NCBI GenBank assembly: GCA_900548565.1
Contig: URKV01000011.1
Span: 1-23,198 of the forward strand
Reading direction: 5' to 3'
Source: an uncultured Collinsella sp.
GTDB lineage: Bacteria > Actinomycetota > Coriobacteriia > Coriobacteriales > Coriobacteriaceae
Length of the DNA stretch: 23,198 nucleotides
The notes under the pieces are model-generated. The model was not told the DNA's origin, searched no databases, and was given only the letters and a program-made list of their open reading frames with translations. Position 1 is the stretch's first letter, and every line of letters begins with the position of its first letter. This document shows, in pieces, positions 6,701 to 14,610 of the stretch. The translations under genes and the position numbers were made by a program.

Positions 6701-7498
6701 ATGACTGAAACCGCTGCCGCAGCCGCCATCGAGACACGCGACACCAAGCTCGAGATTATCATGGGCCGCGAGGCACTCGATAAGCTCGCCGATGCTACGG
6801 TGCTAGTGCTCGGCTGCGGAGGCGTGGGCTCCAACTGCTGCGAGGCACTCGCCCGCGGCGGCATCGGTCATTTCGTCATTCTGGACAAGGACATCATCGC
6901 GCCCAGCAATATCAATCGCCAGGCCATCGCCTTTCACAGCACCGTCGGCAAGCGCAAGGTTGACGTGATGGAAGCCATGATCCACGACATCAATCCCGCC
7001 GCTGCCGTCATCAAGCGAACTGAATACTTGCTGAGCGACAACATCGATGATTTCTTCGCGAGCGTTTTGGAGCAGACGGACGGCAAGCTCGACTACGTCG
7101 TCGACGCCATCGACACCATCTCGGCCAAGCTCACCATTGCCAAATATGCTCAGGACCACGACATTCGTTTGGTTAGCTCCATGGGCGGGGCCAACAAGCT
7201 CCATCCCGAGTGCCTCCGCTTTGCCGACATTTTCGATACGGTACGTGACCCCATGAGCCGCATCATGCGCAAAGAATGCAAGAAGCGCGGAATCAAGAGC
7301 CTGCATGTACTGTTTAGCTGCGAGGAATCGGTTAAGACACAGCCCCGCGACCCTTCCAACATCCACGAGCGCACCGAGCTGGGAACCGCCAGCTTTATGC
7401 CGCCCATCATGGGCCAGATGATTGCCGGCGAGGTTATCCGCCAGATCAGCGGCCGCGGCACTGAGCGCGTACGCTCCGATGGCCAACGTCTGGACTAG
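6701..7498 (+). CDS. tcdA: tRNA threonylcarbamoyladenosine dehydratase TcdA
   Basis: A 265-aa E1-like (ThiF/MoeB/HesA superfamily) enzyme, matching the ~268 aa of E. coli TcdA (CsdL). It catalyses ATP-dependent cyclisation of t6A37 to ct6A in tRNAs reading ANN codons. The nucleotide-binding loop is VLGCGGVGSNCCEALARGGIG (about 35-56), followed by the adenylation residues in DKDIIAPSNINRQ and the Asp in VVDAIDTISAK. The segment DPMSRIMRKECKKRGI and the C-terminal ELGTASFMPPIMGQMIAGEVIRQ are typical of TcdA rather than ThiF or MoeB, and no zinc-binding CxxC pairs are present. Ribosome binding site GGAGGA is 6 nt before the ATG. The tatD-family gene follows after 14 nt, so the two form an operon. 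Confidence 0.92.
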   Translation: MTETAAAAAIETRDTKLEIIMGREALDKLADATVLVLGCGGVGSNCCEALARGGIGHFVILDKDIIAPSNINRQAIAFHSTVGKRKVDVMEAMIHDINPAAAVIKRTEYLLSDNIDDFFASVLEQTDGKLDYVVDAIDTISAKLTIAKYAQDHDIRLVSSMGGANKLHPECLRFADIFDTVRDPMSRIMRKECKKRGIKSLHVLFSCEESVKTQPRDPSNIHERTELGTASFMPPIMGQMIAGEVIRQISGRGTERVRSDGQRLD

Positions 7499-7512
7499 CG
7501 GAGCGCACCGAG

Positions 7513-8295
7513 ATGGAGCCCCGGTTATTTGATGCACACTGCCATCTTGATTTAATGGCTCACCCGGACGCCGTTGCCGATGAGGCGACGGCGCTGGGCT
7601 TGGGTCTATTTGACTGCGGCGTCAATCCGCGCGACTTTTCGGCCGCAAACGAGCGCGCCTGTCGCCAACCAGGCATCATCGCCGGCGTTGGGCTTCACCC
7701 CTGGTGGCTCGCCGATGGCCACTGCGGTTTTGTCGAAGTCAATCTGCTTTGCGAAGTTGCTGCCCAAGAACGCTACATCGGCGAAGTCGGACTCGACTTT
7801 TCCGCGCGCTTTGCTGGAAGTGAGCCGCTACAAATACAGGCACTTAACCGGCTCTGCGATGCGCTCGTGCAGCATCCTCTTACCGGGCGCGTGATATCAA
7901 TTCACGCCGTTCGTTCGGCAGGAGCCGTACTGGACGTCCTCGAATCGCATGGACTACTCATCCCAAACCCCGACTCCCCCGTTATCATCTTCCACTGGTT
8001 TAGCGGTACTTCGGACGAACTCGTCCGCGCGCGTAATGCGGGCTGTTATTTTTCCGTCAACGAACGCATGCTCGCGTCTAAACGAGGACGCGAATACGCA
8101 CGACAGATTCCACTCGATCGTTTACTGCTCGAGACCGATTCACCAGCCGAACCAAACACAGAAACAAGCGCACAGTCGCTCATCAGATCGCTCACAAGGA
8201 CCTCGATGCGCATTGCCTCACTCAAAAACTGTGACGCAAAGCGCATCGAGTCGGTAGTTTTAGCAAATGCGCACGCTGTTTTTAGCCTTCGCTAA
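7513..8295 (+). CDS. TatD-family metal-dependent hydrolase/DNase
   Basis: A 260-aa TIM-barrel metallohydrolase. The family motifs appear in order: DAHCHLD (residues 7-13), GVGLHPWW, the metal-bridging Glu in GEVGLDF, SIHAVRS, FHWFSGT and LETDSP near the C-terminus. TatD enzymes are cytoplasmic Mg-dependent nucleases with 3'-5' exonuclease activity, linked to DNA repair and turnover; paralogues exist (TatD, YcfH, YjjV), so the exact orthologue is not claimed. It follows tcdA by 14 nt with GGAG upstream and is probably expressed from the same promoter. The 230-bp inverted-repeat element starts 5 nt after the stop, which may place an RNA structure at the end of this transcript. Length and motifs look intact. 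Confidence 0.88.
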   Translation: MEPRLFDAHCHLDLMAHPDAVADEATALGLGLFDCGVNPRDFSAANERACRQPGIIAGVGLHPWWLADGHCGFVEVNLLCEVAAQERYIGEVGLDFSARFAGSEPLQIQALNRLCDALVQHPLTGRVISIHAVRSAGAVLDVLESHGLLIPNPDSPVIIFHWFSGTSDELVRARNAGCYFSVNERMLASKRGREYARQIPLDRLLLETDSPAEPNTETSAQSLIRSLTRTSMRIASLKNCDAKRIESVVLANAHAVFSLR

Positions 8296-8300
8296 CCCCT

Positions 8301-8530
8301 GTGGTCAAAAAACGTCAAATATGAGTACTGCTAGCGAAATGGATACATTACTCTGAGCTTTCCGACCACCAGAATAATCTACGATTGTCCATTAACTAAC
8401 ACTTTTACAGTCACCCATCCTGCATTTTCGCAATCTTAGACCCCTCCAAACGCTCAAATCACGTCTGAAGGGGTCGATTTTGCTGCGACTAAATTAGTCA
8501 CAGTACTCATATTTGGCTTTTTTTGACCAC
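8301..8530. repeat. 230-bp element with 30-bp terminal inverted repeats (MITE-like)
   Basis: Left arm 8301-8330 (begins GTGGTCAAAAAACG, ends GAGTACTG) and right arm 8501-8530 are inverted copies matching at 28 of 30 bases. The interior is about 170 bp, AT-richer than its neighbours, has no reading frame, and contains a second hairpin at 8439-8475. It fills the whole gap between the convergent tatD and frlD genes. The size and terminal repeats suggest a miniature inverted-repeat transposable element; no target duplication is evident at the edges. A structured RNA or double terminator is the alternative. Confidence 0.65.
8439..8475. repeat. Internal hairpin of the 230-bp element
   Basis: A 10-bp stem (GACCCCTCCA against its near-complement, 9 of 10 paired) with a 17-nt loop. 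It could act as a weak terminator for tatD on the + strand, where GATTTTG follows, or be part of the folded element. Confidence 0.5.
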
Positions 8531-8574
8531 CGAGTCACGGGAAGGCACCAATACAGCTCCCCGGGACAGCTCGG

Positions 8575-9438
8575 CTATTCGACGATTGGTGCTCCGTGGC
8601 CCCAAGAACCTTCCATGCCGCACACGGTCGAGGCAAACCCGGCAGCAAAGTCGAGCGCGCGCTCGATGGCCTCGGCGCCATCCTCACCACGCTTGGCGGA
8701 ATCGAGATAGCACATCAAAAACGAGGTGAGGAACGAGTCGCCCGCCCCCATGGTGTCCTTCATGTCCGTTACCGGTTTAGCCAGCTGGCGGTAATAACGC
8801 TCGCCGTCGTAAGCAATGCAGCCCTCGGCGCCCGCCGTAGCCGACACAAAACGCGGACCCAGGCCCTTCACCCATGCCAGACGCTCGCGAATCTCGTCCT
8901 CACTCGCGGCATCCGCCGCACTAAAGAAAGCGAAATCGACGTAGGGCGCAATCTGCTCGTAGTACTCGTCGGTGGAGTCGTCCGAAAAGTCAAAAGAGAC
9001 CGTGACGCCCGCAGCCTTCAGCTTGGGCAGCTCGCGCTCGGTAAAGCAATAGTTGCCCGAATGAACCACATCGAACTGCTTCATGTACGAAAGGTCAAAG
9101 CGATCGAGGACATAGCGCGCATCGCCACGGATACCGCCCTCGTTGGAGCCGAGGAAGACACGGTCACCGTCAACGACGGTCACGCGAGCCGCTCCGTTCT
9201 CGCCAATCATCTGCTCGCACTTGTCAAGCTCGATACCTTCATCCTCGAGGCTTGCAATGACATGCTCGGCAGCGGCGTCATTGCCAAAAATGCCCATGTA
9301 TGCGGAGCGTGCGGCACCGCATTTCTTGGCATAAACGGCGAAGTTCACCGCATTGCCGCCGGGATACATGGTGTGGATATGCTCGTAGCGATCGACGACG
9401 TTGTCGCCAAATCCGAGCGCGTTAACGTTAAATGCCAT
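8575..9438 (-). CDS. frlD: PfkB-family kinase, fructoselysine 6-kinase-like (FrlD)
   Basis: A 287-aa ribokinase-family sugar kinase that would phosphorylate O6 of fructoselysine (or a related Amadori product) after uptake. N-terminal substrate-binding motif GDNVVDRY and YPGGNAVNFAVYAKKCGA (about 11-42); C-terminal ATP/anion-hole motif DTMGAGDSFLTSF with catalytic Asp in GAGDS. The segment TVSFDFSDDST and DFAFFSAAD match E. coli FrlD as I recall it (FDFSD, DFAFASA), which separates it from generic fructokinases. It follows the deglycase by 14 nt and is the last gene of the operon. Start at 9438, with AAGGGG upstream. Specificity is inferred from the deglycase next door; glycated compounds other than fructoselysine are possible. 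Confidence 0.85.
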   Translation of the reverse strand: MAFNVNALGFGDNVVDRYEHIHTMYPGGNAVNFAVYAKKCGAARSAYMGIFGNDAAAEHVIASLEDEGIELDKCEQMIGENGAARVTVVDGDRVFLGSNEGGIRGDARYVLDRFDLSYMKQFDVVHSGNYCFTERELPKLKAAGVTVSFDFSDDSTDEYYEQIAPYVDFAFFSAADAASEDEIRERLAWVKGLGPRFVSATAGAEGCIAYDGERYYRQLAKPVTDMKDTMGAGDSFLTSFLMCYLDSAKRGEDGAEAIERALDFAAGFASTVCGMEGSWGHGAPIVE

Positions 9439-9452
9439 GGCCTTTGCCCCTT

Positions 9453-10421
9453 CTAGTACTCGACAACACCCATATAGCGACGGAAATCGGGATCGTGATC
9501 AAACACCTTGCCGCGTGCAGCACGCAGCTCGCAGTTCATGGCGTAGAACAGCACCGGGTCCAGATAGGCACGGACGCTCGCCGGCACGGCTTCCATACCG
9601 TACTCCTTGGCATCGAGCACCATCAGCGTATCGGTATGCGTCTTAAGGAACGCCAGGGCGCGCTCGTCCATAGCACGGCACTCGCTGGAGCCCATCTGCA
9701 GGAAGTAAAAAACGCCATCCTGAGTAGCCTCGAAGGGGCCATGGAAGTACTCGGCAGAGTGGATGTAGCTGCAGTGCTGCCACTGCATCTCCATAAGAGA
9801 GCAGATAGCGAAACCGTAGGTCTGGCTAAAGTTGGGACCGCTGCCCAGAATATAGAAGAACTCGTGCTCCTGGCAAAGCTTGGCAAAGCGATCGCCCAGC
9901 TCGGCATTTACCTTCTCGCGTGCCGGGGGAAGAATCTTATCCATCTCGGCGATACCGGCATACATATCGGCAAGATCGGCGTAGCCCTCCTGCTGATCGA
10001 GCAGCTCTGCCGCAAGCGACAGCGAAATACCAGCGGGGACCTCGGCCTGCGGCACACCCTCGCCCCACGGGTAGACCCACGTGGTCCACTTGCCGGAGTC
10101 GATCTTAGATCCAGCGTTGTCGGTCTGGGCGATCACCGTAGCGCCGGCAGCAAGGGCAATCTCGCAGCCCTCGACGACCTCGGGGGTGTTGCCACTGTGG
10201 CTACAAGCGATGACCAGGGACTTCTCGCCCAGACGACGCGGACGCATGATATCGAACTCGCGAGCCGTATAGATATACGAAGTGAAGGTGGTTGCCTCGC
10301 GCTGCAGAAGCTCATGGGCCGGGATCAAATCGATCATGGAGCCACCGCAAGCAATCCAGTAGACGCTGTCGAACTTGCCCTTCTCGGCAATTGCCTCTTT
10401 GATCAGATCGTGTGCGTTCAT
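9453..10421 (-). CDS. frlB: SIS-domain fructoselysine-6-phosphate deglycase-like protein (FrlB)
   Basis: A 322-aa protein with two SIS (sugar isomerase) domains, cytoplasmic. FrlB splits fructoselysine-6-phosphate into glucose-6-phosphate and lysine. The first SIS domain has WIACGGSMIDL (about 22-32) and the Ser-rich phosphate-binding loop ACSHSGNTPE (about 72-81). The second has YILGSGPNFSQTYG, then SAEYFHGPFE with the Glu224/His227 pair that corresponds to SGEFRHGPLE in E. coli FrlB. The C-terminus DHDPDFRRYMGVVEY is very close to that enzyme's ending. The start at 10421 is chosen over one 23 codons upstream because GAAAGGAA lies about 7 nt before it. Gap of 61 nt from the epimerase gene. 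Other glycosylamine-phosphate substrates (e.g. glucoselysine-type) cannot be excluded. Confidence 0.85.
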   Translation of the reverse strand: MNAHDLIKEAIAEKGKFDSVYWIACGGSMIDLIPAHELLQREATTFTSYIYTAREFDIMRPRRLGEKSLVIACSHSGNTPEVVEGCEIALAAGATVIAQTDNAGSKIDSGKWTTWVYPWGEGVPQAEVPAGISLSLAAELLDQQEGYADLADMYAGIAEMDKILPPAREKVNAELGDRFAKLCQEHEFFYILGSGPNFSQTYGFAICSLMEMQWQHCSYIHSAEYFHGPFEATQDGVFYFLQMGSSECRAMDERALAFLKTHTDTLMVLDAKEYGMEAVPASVRAYLDPVLFYAMNCELRAARGKVFDHDPDFRRYMGVVEY

Positions 10422-10482
10422 ATCCAGTTCCTTTCTTGTTTGGCCGCAATCAATGACGTTGGCTGCGTGGCCGATAGTTGTT

Positions 10483-11334
10483 TTAGTCAATCAGATATTT
10501 CTCGAATGCGGCCATGTTCTTGGCATCTGCCGCCGCCGGGTCATCGTAGTAACGACCGTCCGTGATTTCCTGGCCCAGCATGCCGTCGAAACCATGGGCG
10601 TTGAGCGTGGCGACGAAGGCGTCCATATCGTGCTTGCCATCGCCCCACACCAGATGGCCATACGGGTCACCGTCGATAAAGTGCATCTCGTGAATTGCCC
10701 CATCACCAAAGGCGGCAAACCAGTCCTCGAGCGTCTCGCCTGCAACGCCCATCGCGGTTGTATCAACCATGGGCTGTAAGTACGGGCTCGCGACCTCGTC
10801 AATCATGCGCTTCGCATCGGAAACCGTCGTCACAAGGTTGCTCTCCTCGGGACGCAGGCTTTCCATCGTGAGCACCAGACCGTGCTCGCCGGCATACTCC
10901 GCCAGAATGGACAAGTGCTCGCGGCTGCGCTTCCAGGCTTCCTCGCGGTCCTCGTCCCAGTCGCCCCAGCCCGAGTTGATGGACATGCGGTCGCACCCAA
11001 GCACCTCAGCAAGCTCAATGCCGTGCTTAAAGTACGCCAGGCTGCGCTGCTCATGCAGCGGTTTGCGTGCGCAATACTGCCAAGGATAGACAACATTCTC
11101 GGGGCACAGAGTACGATACCTAAGCCCACGGTCTGCAGCCTTTTTCGCCAGGACCTCAGCCTCAAAGTAGCCCGTGTGGTCGAGCGTCACATGCGGCTCT
11201 GCGCACCACAGCTCAATGGACTCAAAGCCCAAGCGCTGCTGCACATCAAGGAAGTAATCGAGCGACCACATGATGTAGTGGATATTCATGCCCGCAATCT
11301 GTTCGCGGTGCAGCGTCGGTTTGGATTCAGACAT
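10483..11334 (-). CDS. frlC: Sugar phosphate isomerase/epimerase, fructoselysine 3-epimerase-like (FrlC)
   Basis: A 283-aa xylose-isomerase-like TIM barrel. Putative divalent-metal ligands are Glu158 (LTMESLRPEESN), Asp191 (PMVDTTAMG), His218 (EMHFIDGD) and Glu256 (GQEIT), the arrangement of FrlC and related epimerases. E. coli FrlC interconverts psicoselysine and fructoselysine, allowing both to enter the pathway. Sequence features shared with it as I recall include FESIELWCAEPH, LCPENVVYPWQY and EESNLV. The start at 11334 has AAGGAGG 6 nt upstream, and this site lies inside the end of the amidohydrolase gene, which stops 1 nt before the start, so translation is coupled. It might act on another ketose; the assignment leans on context. 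Confidence 0.8.
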   Translation of the reverse strand: MSESKPTLHREQIAGMNIHYIMWSLDYFLDVQQRLGFESIELWCAEPHVTLDHTGYFEAEVLAKKAADRGLRYRTLCPENVVYPWQYCARKPLHEQRSLAYFKHGIELAEVLGCDRMSINSGWGDWDEDREEAWKRSREHLSILAEYAGEHGLVLTMESLRPEESNLVTTVSDAKRMIDEVASPYLQPMVDTTAMGVAGETLEDWFAAFGDGAIHEMHFIDGDPYGHLVWGDGKHDMDAFVATLNAHGFDGMLGQEITDGRYYDDPAAADAKNMAAFEKYLID

Positions 11335-11335
11335 C

Positions 11336-12919
11336 TTATGCCTCCTTATTTCGATCGAACACGATTTGTCCATCCGACATCGTCATATCAACCGCAAGAT
11401 CGCGTGCGTCGCGATAATCGAGGTCAAACACATCCCGATCGAGCACGCAGATATCGGCAAGCTTGCCAACCTCAAGCGTACCCAGCTCGTCTTCGCGCAT
11501 CAGATCGTACGCGCCCCCGGCAGTCCAAGCGCGCAAGAGCTCGACAAGCGTCAGCGTGTTGACCTCATTCACGGGCAGTCCGTCGGCGAAGAATCCGCCG
11601 CACGCGCTGTAGATTGACTCGCCCAGGCTCGGAATCAGCAGCGGCAGATCCGTGCCGCAGCACACTGTGCATCCGGAATCTTCCATGCCGCGGCGATTCC
11701 AGCTGTGCAAAAGTCGCGTCTCGCCAATTTGTCGACGCATCATCGACAGGCAATCCTCGCGCCGGTCCAGCGTCAGAATCTGCGGATAGACCTCGCAAAT
11801 TCCACCTAACTTGCCAAACTCGACAAGATCGGTCGGGTCAGAGTTCTCGAGATCGGTAATCGCATGGCGGCGAAGCATCCGTCCATGCTCGTCTCGAGGC
11901 AGCGAGGCATAGAGCGCCACGGTGCGACGAACGGCGCCATCGCCCTGGCAATGCAAGGAATATCGGAAGCCGTCAGCATCAATTGCACGCAGCTCGTTCT
12001 CAATCAGATCCCACTCTGGCTCCTCGACGACCGTCTTGCCGGCAGCGCCCGCATCGGCCGTGTCCTCATAGGGGTCAATCATCTCGGCAAGCCCCGCCCA
12101 TACGCCGCGATCGGTCATACGGTTGAAGCCAGAAAAACGAACGAACGGTCCCCGGAAGCGCTCTCGCGCCTCGCGGGCATATGCCAGATTTGCACCGGCG
12201 CCCACCGGCTGCGACATCATAGAGACGCGAACCGTCAGCTCACCAGATTCCTCACGGCGAGCCATTTCGTCGGCAAAGCCGTAGTAGTCATCAAACGCCA
12301 TTTCCTTGATGGCGGTAACGCCGCGCTCGTTAAGCATGCTCATGTAGTCCGAATACCCGGCACGCACCTCGGGCAGCGCAAGGAAATCGCTCATCATGCG
12401 CCAGATCTTCTCGGCATAGCACGCCTGGGGTGTAAAGCCGTATCGCGCACTGGCGGCAGCGTTGAGAACGCAGGTCTCCGCTCCTGGTGTAAAGCAGACG
12501 ACGGGGATATCGCCAAAACAATCGTCAAACACAGCTGCCGTATTTGCGTTCTCGACATCCGATGCCAACGTTTCGGGTAGGTTGTGGCCAAAAGCCGCCG
12601 CGCAATCCGGATGATCTTCTTTCCATGCACGCAAGAGCGACACGGCCTCTTTGGCATCAGCGATGCCGGACAGATCAGACCCCAATGTCCGCAGCGCCCA
12701 GCCTGTATAGAAGGTATGTACATCGATCAGGCCAGGCATGACGGTGCGGTCGCCCAGGTCAACTACCTCGTCCGCCTGGGTCAAATACGAAGCTACCTCA
12801 CACTTGGTGCCAACAGCCTCAATTCGATTGCCACGGACCGCTACGAAACCTTCAAACGGCAGGTCCCCCGTACCGGTAAAGACGCTCTTAGACGTCAGGA
12901 CCGTCAAACGATCAGACAT
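11336..12919 (-). CDS. YtcJ-like amidohydrolase (amidohydrolase family 3) with atypical metal site
   Basis: A 527-aa cytoplasmic amidohydrolase. The N- and C-terminal composite beta domain (VDLGDRTVMPGLIDVH, and LGTLEVGKLADICVLDRD near the end) and the barrel are intact and full length for the YtcJ group. However, the first metal motif, normally HxH, reads HTF (His68, Phe70), and the usual VKxxxDG segment reads VRFSGFNRM, so the lysine-type ligand is also changed. His323 (SLHCQGDGAV), His352 (RRHAITD) and Asp424 (CGTDLP) remain, which could support a mononuclear site. It lies between the permease and the epimerase, overlapping signals with both, so it should act on the imported compound, perhaps releasing an N-acyl or peptide-bound glycated amino acid (inference). 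Start at the ATG 12919 with AGGTGG upstream; a GTG at 12928 is less likely. Confidence 0.85.
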   Translation of the reverse strand: MSDRLTVLTSKSVFTGTGDLPFEGFVAVRGNRIEAVGTKCEVASYLTQADEVVDLGDRTVMPGLIDVHTFYTGWALRTLGSDLSGIADAKEAVSLLRAWKEDHPDCAAAFGHNLPETLASDVENANTAAVFDDCFGDIPVVCFTPGAETCVLNAAASARYGFTPQACYAEKIWRMMSDFLALPEVRAGYSDYMSMLNERGVTAIKEMAFDDYYGFADEMARREESGELTVRVSMMSQPVGAGANLAYAREARERFRGPFVRFSGFNRMTDRGVWAGLAEMIDPYEDTADAGAAGKTVVEEPEWDLIENELRAIDADGFRYSLHCQGDGAVRRTVALYASLPRDEHGRMLRRHAITDLENSDPTDLVEFGKLGGICEVYPQILTLDRREDCLSMMRRQIGETRLLHSWNRRGMEDSGCTVCCGTDLPLLIPSLGESIYSACGGFFADGLPVNEVNTLTLVELLRAWTAGGAYDLMREDELGTLEVGKLADICVLDRDVFDLDYRDARDLAVDMTMSDGQIVFDRNKEA

Positions 12920-12928
12920 CACAACCAC

Positions 12929-14392
12929 CTACACCGGAAGCATGCCAGAGATTGCCGTTACAATCACGCCAAAGACGACCATGAAAATGAAGAACTTCCA
13001 AATGGTCTTCCACCATTGGCCAAACGAAATCCTAGCCACGGCAAGACCGGCGACCGTCATGCCCGCCACGGGGCTGATGGTGTTGATGGTCTGGTTGGCA
13101 AACTGGAGCGCGGTGACGGCCGCCTCGGGATTGAGGCCCATGAGCTCGGTCAGGGGGCCCATAACGGGCATGGTGAGCGCCGCCAGGCCAGAACTCGAGG
13201 GAACCAGCAAAGAGAGCAGGCCAAGGACGACATACATAAACGTGGTGTAGACGGCGGCGGGTGCACCGGCGAGCGCAGTAGCGAGCGCCTGGAGGATGGT
13301 GTCGATGATCATGCCGCCCTCGGCGATGACCAGAATACCGCGAGCGATACCGATAACGACGGCAGCGTACGCAAAGTCGGCGAGACCCTTAACGAACTCC
13401 TCTGCGATCGTCTGCTGGTCAAGGCCGCCCAGGATACCGGCAAGCAAGCCCATACCAAGGAACACGGCGGAAATCTGATTCATGTACCAGCCCTGGGTAA
13501 CAAGACCCCAGACGATAATGCCCATACCGCAAGCAAAATCGATAAGCACGAGCTTCTGACGGATAGTGAACTCTTCCTCGATGGAGGCATCGGTCACGGA
13601 AAACTCAACACGTTTGAGCTTATCGTCCTCGTACACAATGGACGACTCGGGGTTTTTCTTGACGCGCATGGCGTAGCGCATGGCCCATGCGATACCGACG
13701 GCAGTGAAGATGACCCAAGAAACGGCGCGCAGCCACAGTTGCGGATTACCTTCGATGCCAATGATGCCTTGGGCGATCAAAACATTAAACGGGTCGATGG
13801 TCGAAGCACAATATCCCAGGTTAGGACCAAGGAAGCAGATGATGAATGCCGTCATCGAGTCATAGCCGATACCCATCATGATGGGAATGAAGATGGCATA
13901 GAACGGCAGGGCTTCCTCAGACATGCCAAACGTAGTGCCGCAAATGGACAGCAATGTCATCGTGATGGGAATGATGAGGATGTCCTTGTTCTTGAGCTTT
14001 TTAATCACACGGCTCATGCCGGCATTCAAAGCGTTGGTCTTGGTGATGATCGCGAACGATCCGCCAATCAATAAGACGAACGCAACGACGTCGGCAGCCT
14101 CCTGGATGCCCTTAGTGGGCGCTTGCAGGACCGCGAAGATATCCTGGCCCAGATTGATGGTCTCGCCGGTCTCGGAATCGGTGTAGTTCTTATCGACCTG
14201 TTCATAGGTTCCAGCAACGGCGACCTCACGCTCGCCCGCCGCTGTCGAAATCGTCTTGCGCTGATACTGACCAGAGGGAACGATCCAAGTCAAGACCGCA
14301 AAGACAACGATCAGCAAGAACATAATCGTATAGACATGCGGTAATTTGAACTTAAAACGTCTGTTTGTCTTCTTCGCCTTCGTATCTGACAT
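12929..14392 (-). CDS. YfcC-family permease
   Basis: A 487-aa integral membrane protein with about a dozen hydrophobic segments, e.g. HVYTIMFLLIVVFAVLTWIVPSG (about 19-41). The sequence pattern (Lys-rich cytoplasmic N-terminus, WIVPSGQY, GGSFAIITKTNALNAG, FGMSEEALPFYAIFIP, SSSGLAALTMPVMGP, TINTISPVAGMTVAGL) is that of the YfcC/C4-dicarboxylate-like (ArsB/NhaD-related) carriers, whose substrates are mostly unknown but include basic amino acids and peptides in some annotations. In E. coli the frl operon uses an APC-type carrier (FrlA), and other bacteria use ABC importers; here this protein is the only transporter, so it is the likely importer of the operon's substrate (inference). Start at 14392, with GGAGG 5 nt upstream; longer starts lack a site. 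Confidence 0.88.
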   Translation of the reverse strand: MSDTKAKKTNRRFKFKLPHVYTIMFLLIVVFAVLTWIVPSGQYQRKTISTAAGEREVAVAGTYEQVDKNYTDSETGETINLGQDIFAVLQAPTKGIQEAADVVAFVLLIGGSFAIITKTNALNAGMSRVIKKLKNKDILIIPITMTLLSICGTTFGMSEEALPFYAIFIPIMMGIGYDSMTAFIICFLGPNLGYCASTIDPFNVLIAQGIIGIEGNPQLWLRAVSWVIFTAVGIAWAMRYAMRVKKNPESSIVYEDDKLKRVEFSVTDASIEEEFTIRQKLVLIDFACGMGIIVWGLVTQGWYMNQISAVFLGMGLLAGILGGLDQQTIAEEFVKGLADFAYAAVVIGIARGILVIAEGGMIIDTILQALATALAGAPAAVYTTFMYVVLGLLSLLVPSSSGLAALTMPVMGPLTELMGLNPEAAVTALQFANQTINTISPVAGMTVAGLAVARISFGQWWKTIWKFFIFMVVFGVIVTAISGMLPV

Positions 14393-14434
14393 AGATACCT
14401 CCAAAGAACTCGAGACTGCATCGCATCTCGCTTC

Positions 14435-14457
14435 AACGTTTGCACAATGCAAACGTT
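14435..14457. promoter_or_regulatory. Perfect 23-bp palindrome upstream of the permease operon
   Basis: Half-sites AACGTTTGCA and TGCAAACGTT are separated by 3 bp, 43 nt before the permease start and just downstream of a possible promoter (14472-14500). Position and perfection suggest an operator. The adjacent GntR/HutC regulator is the obvious candidate, though LacI-type repressors also use such sites. Confidence 0.6.
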
Positions 14458-14471
14458 CTATGACGTCCCAT

Positions 14472-14500
14472 AGATTACCAGCAGCTTTTTCCTTCATCAA
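14472..14500 (-). promoter_or_regulatory. Candidate promoter of the permease-frl genes
   Basis: On the - strand, -35 TTGATG (14495-14500) and an extended -10, TGGTAATCT with hexamer TAATCT (14472-14477), are 17 bp apart. The hexamers are only partial matches. The palindrome at 14435-14457 would lie about 15 nt downstream of the -10, around or just after the start site. Confidence 0.4.
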
Positions 14501-14560
14501 GATAATTTCAAACTGATTGCCGCAACGCGGTTGAACGGTTGTGTTCGCGCCGTGAACGGT

Positions 14561-14600
14561 ATGGAAACGCCCGGTGAGATGATCCACCGGGCGCTTCCAT
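14561..14600 (-). terminator. Terminator of the gntR-type gene
   Basis: A 16-bp inverted repeat with one mismatch (ATGGAAACGCCCGGTG) and an 8-nt loop lies 10 nt past the regulator stop. It isolates the regulator from the permease operon, which must then use its own promoter. There is no clear U-tract. Confidence 0.65.
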
Positions 14601-14610
14601 TCGCAATGTC

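Noticed and set aside
8596..9456. Long + strand frames over frlD, and similar frames over frlB, frlC and the permease (up to 14074)
   Set aside because: These are shadows of the - strand operon; the - strand products are full-length, recognisable enzymes with ribosome binding sites.
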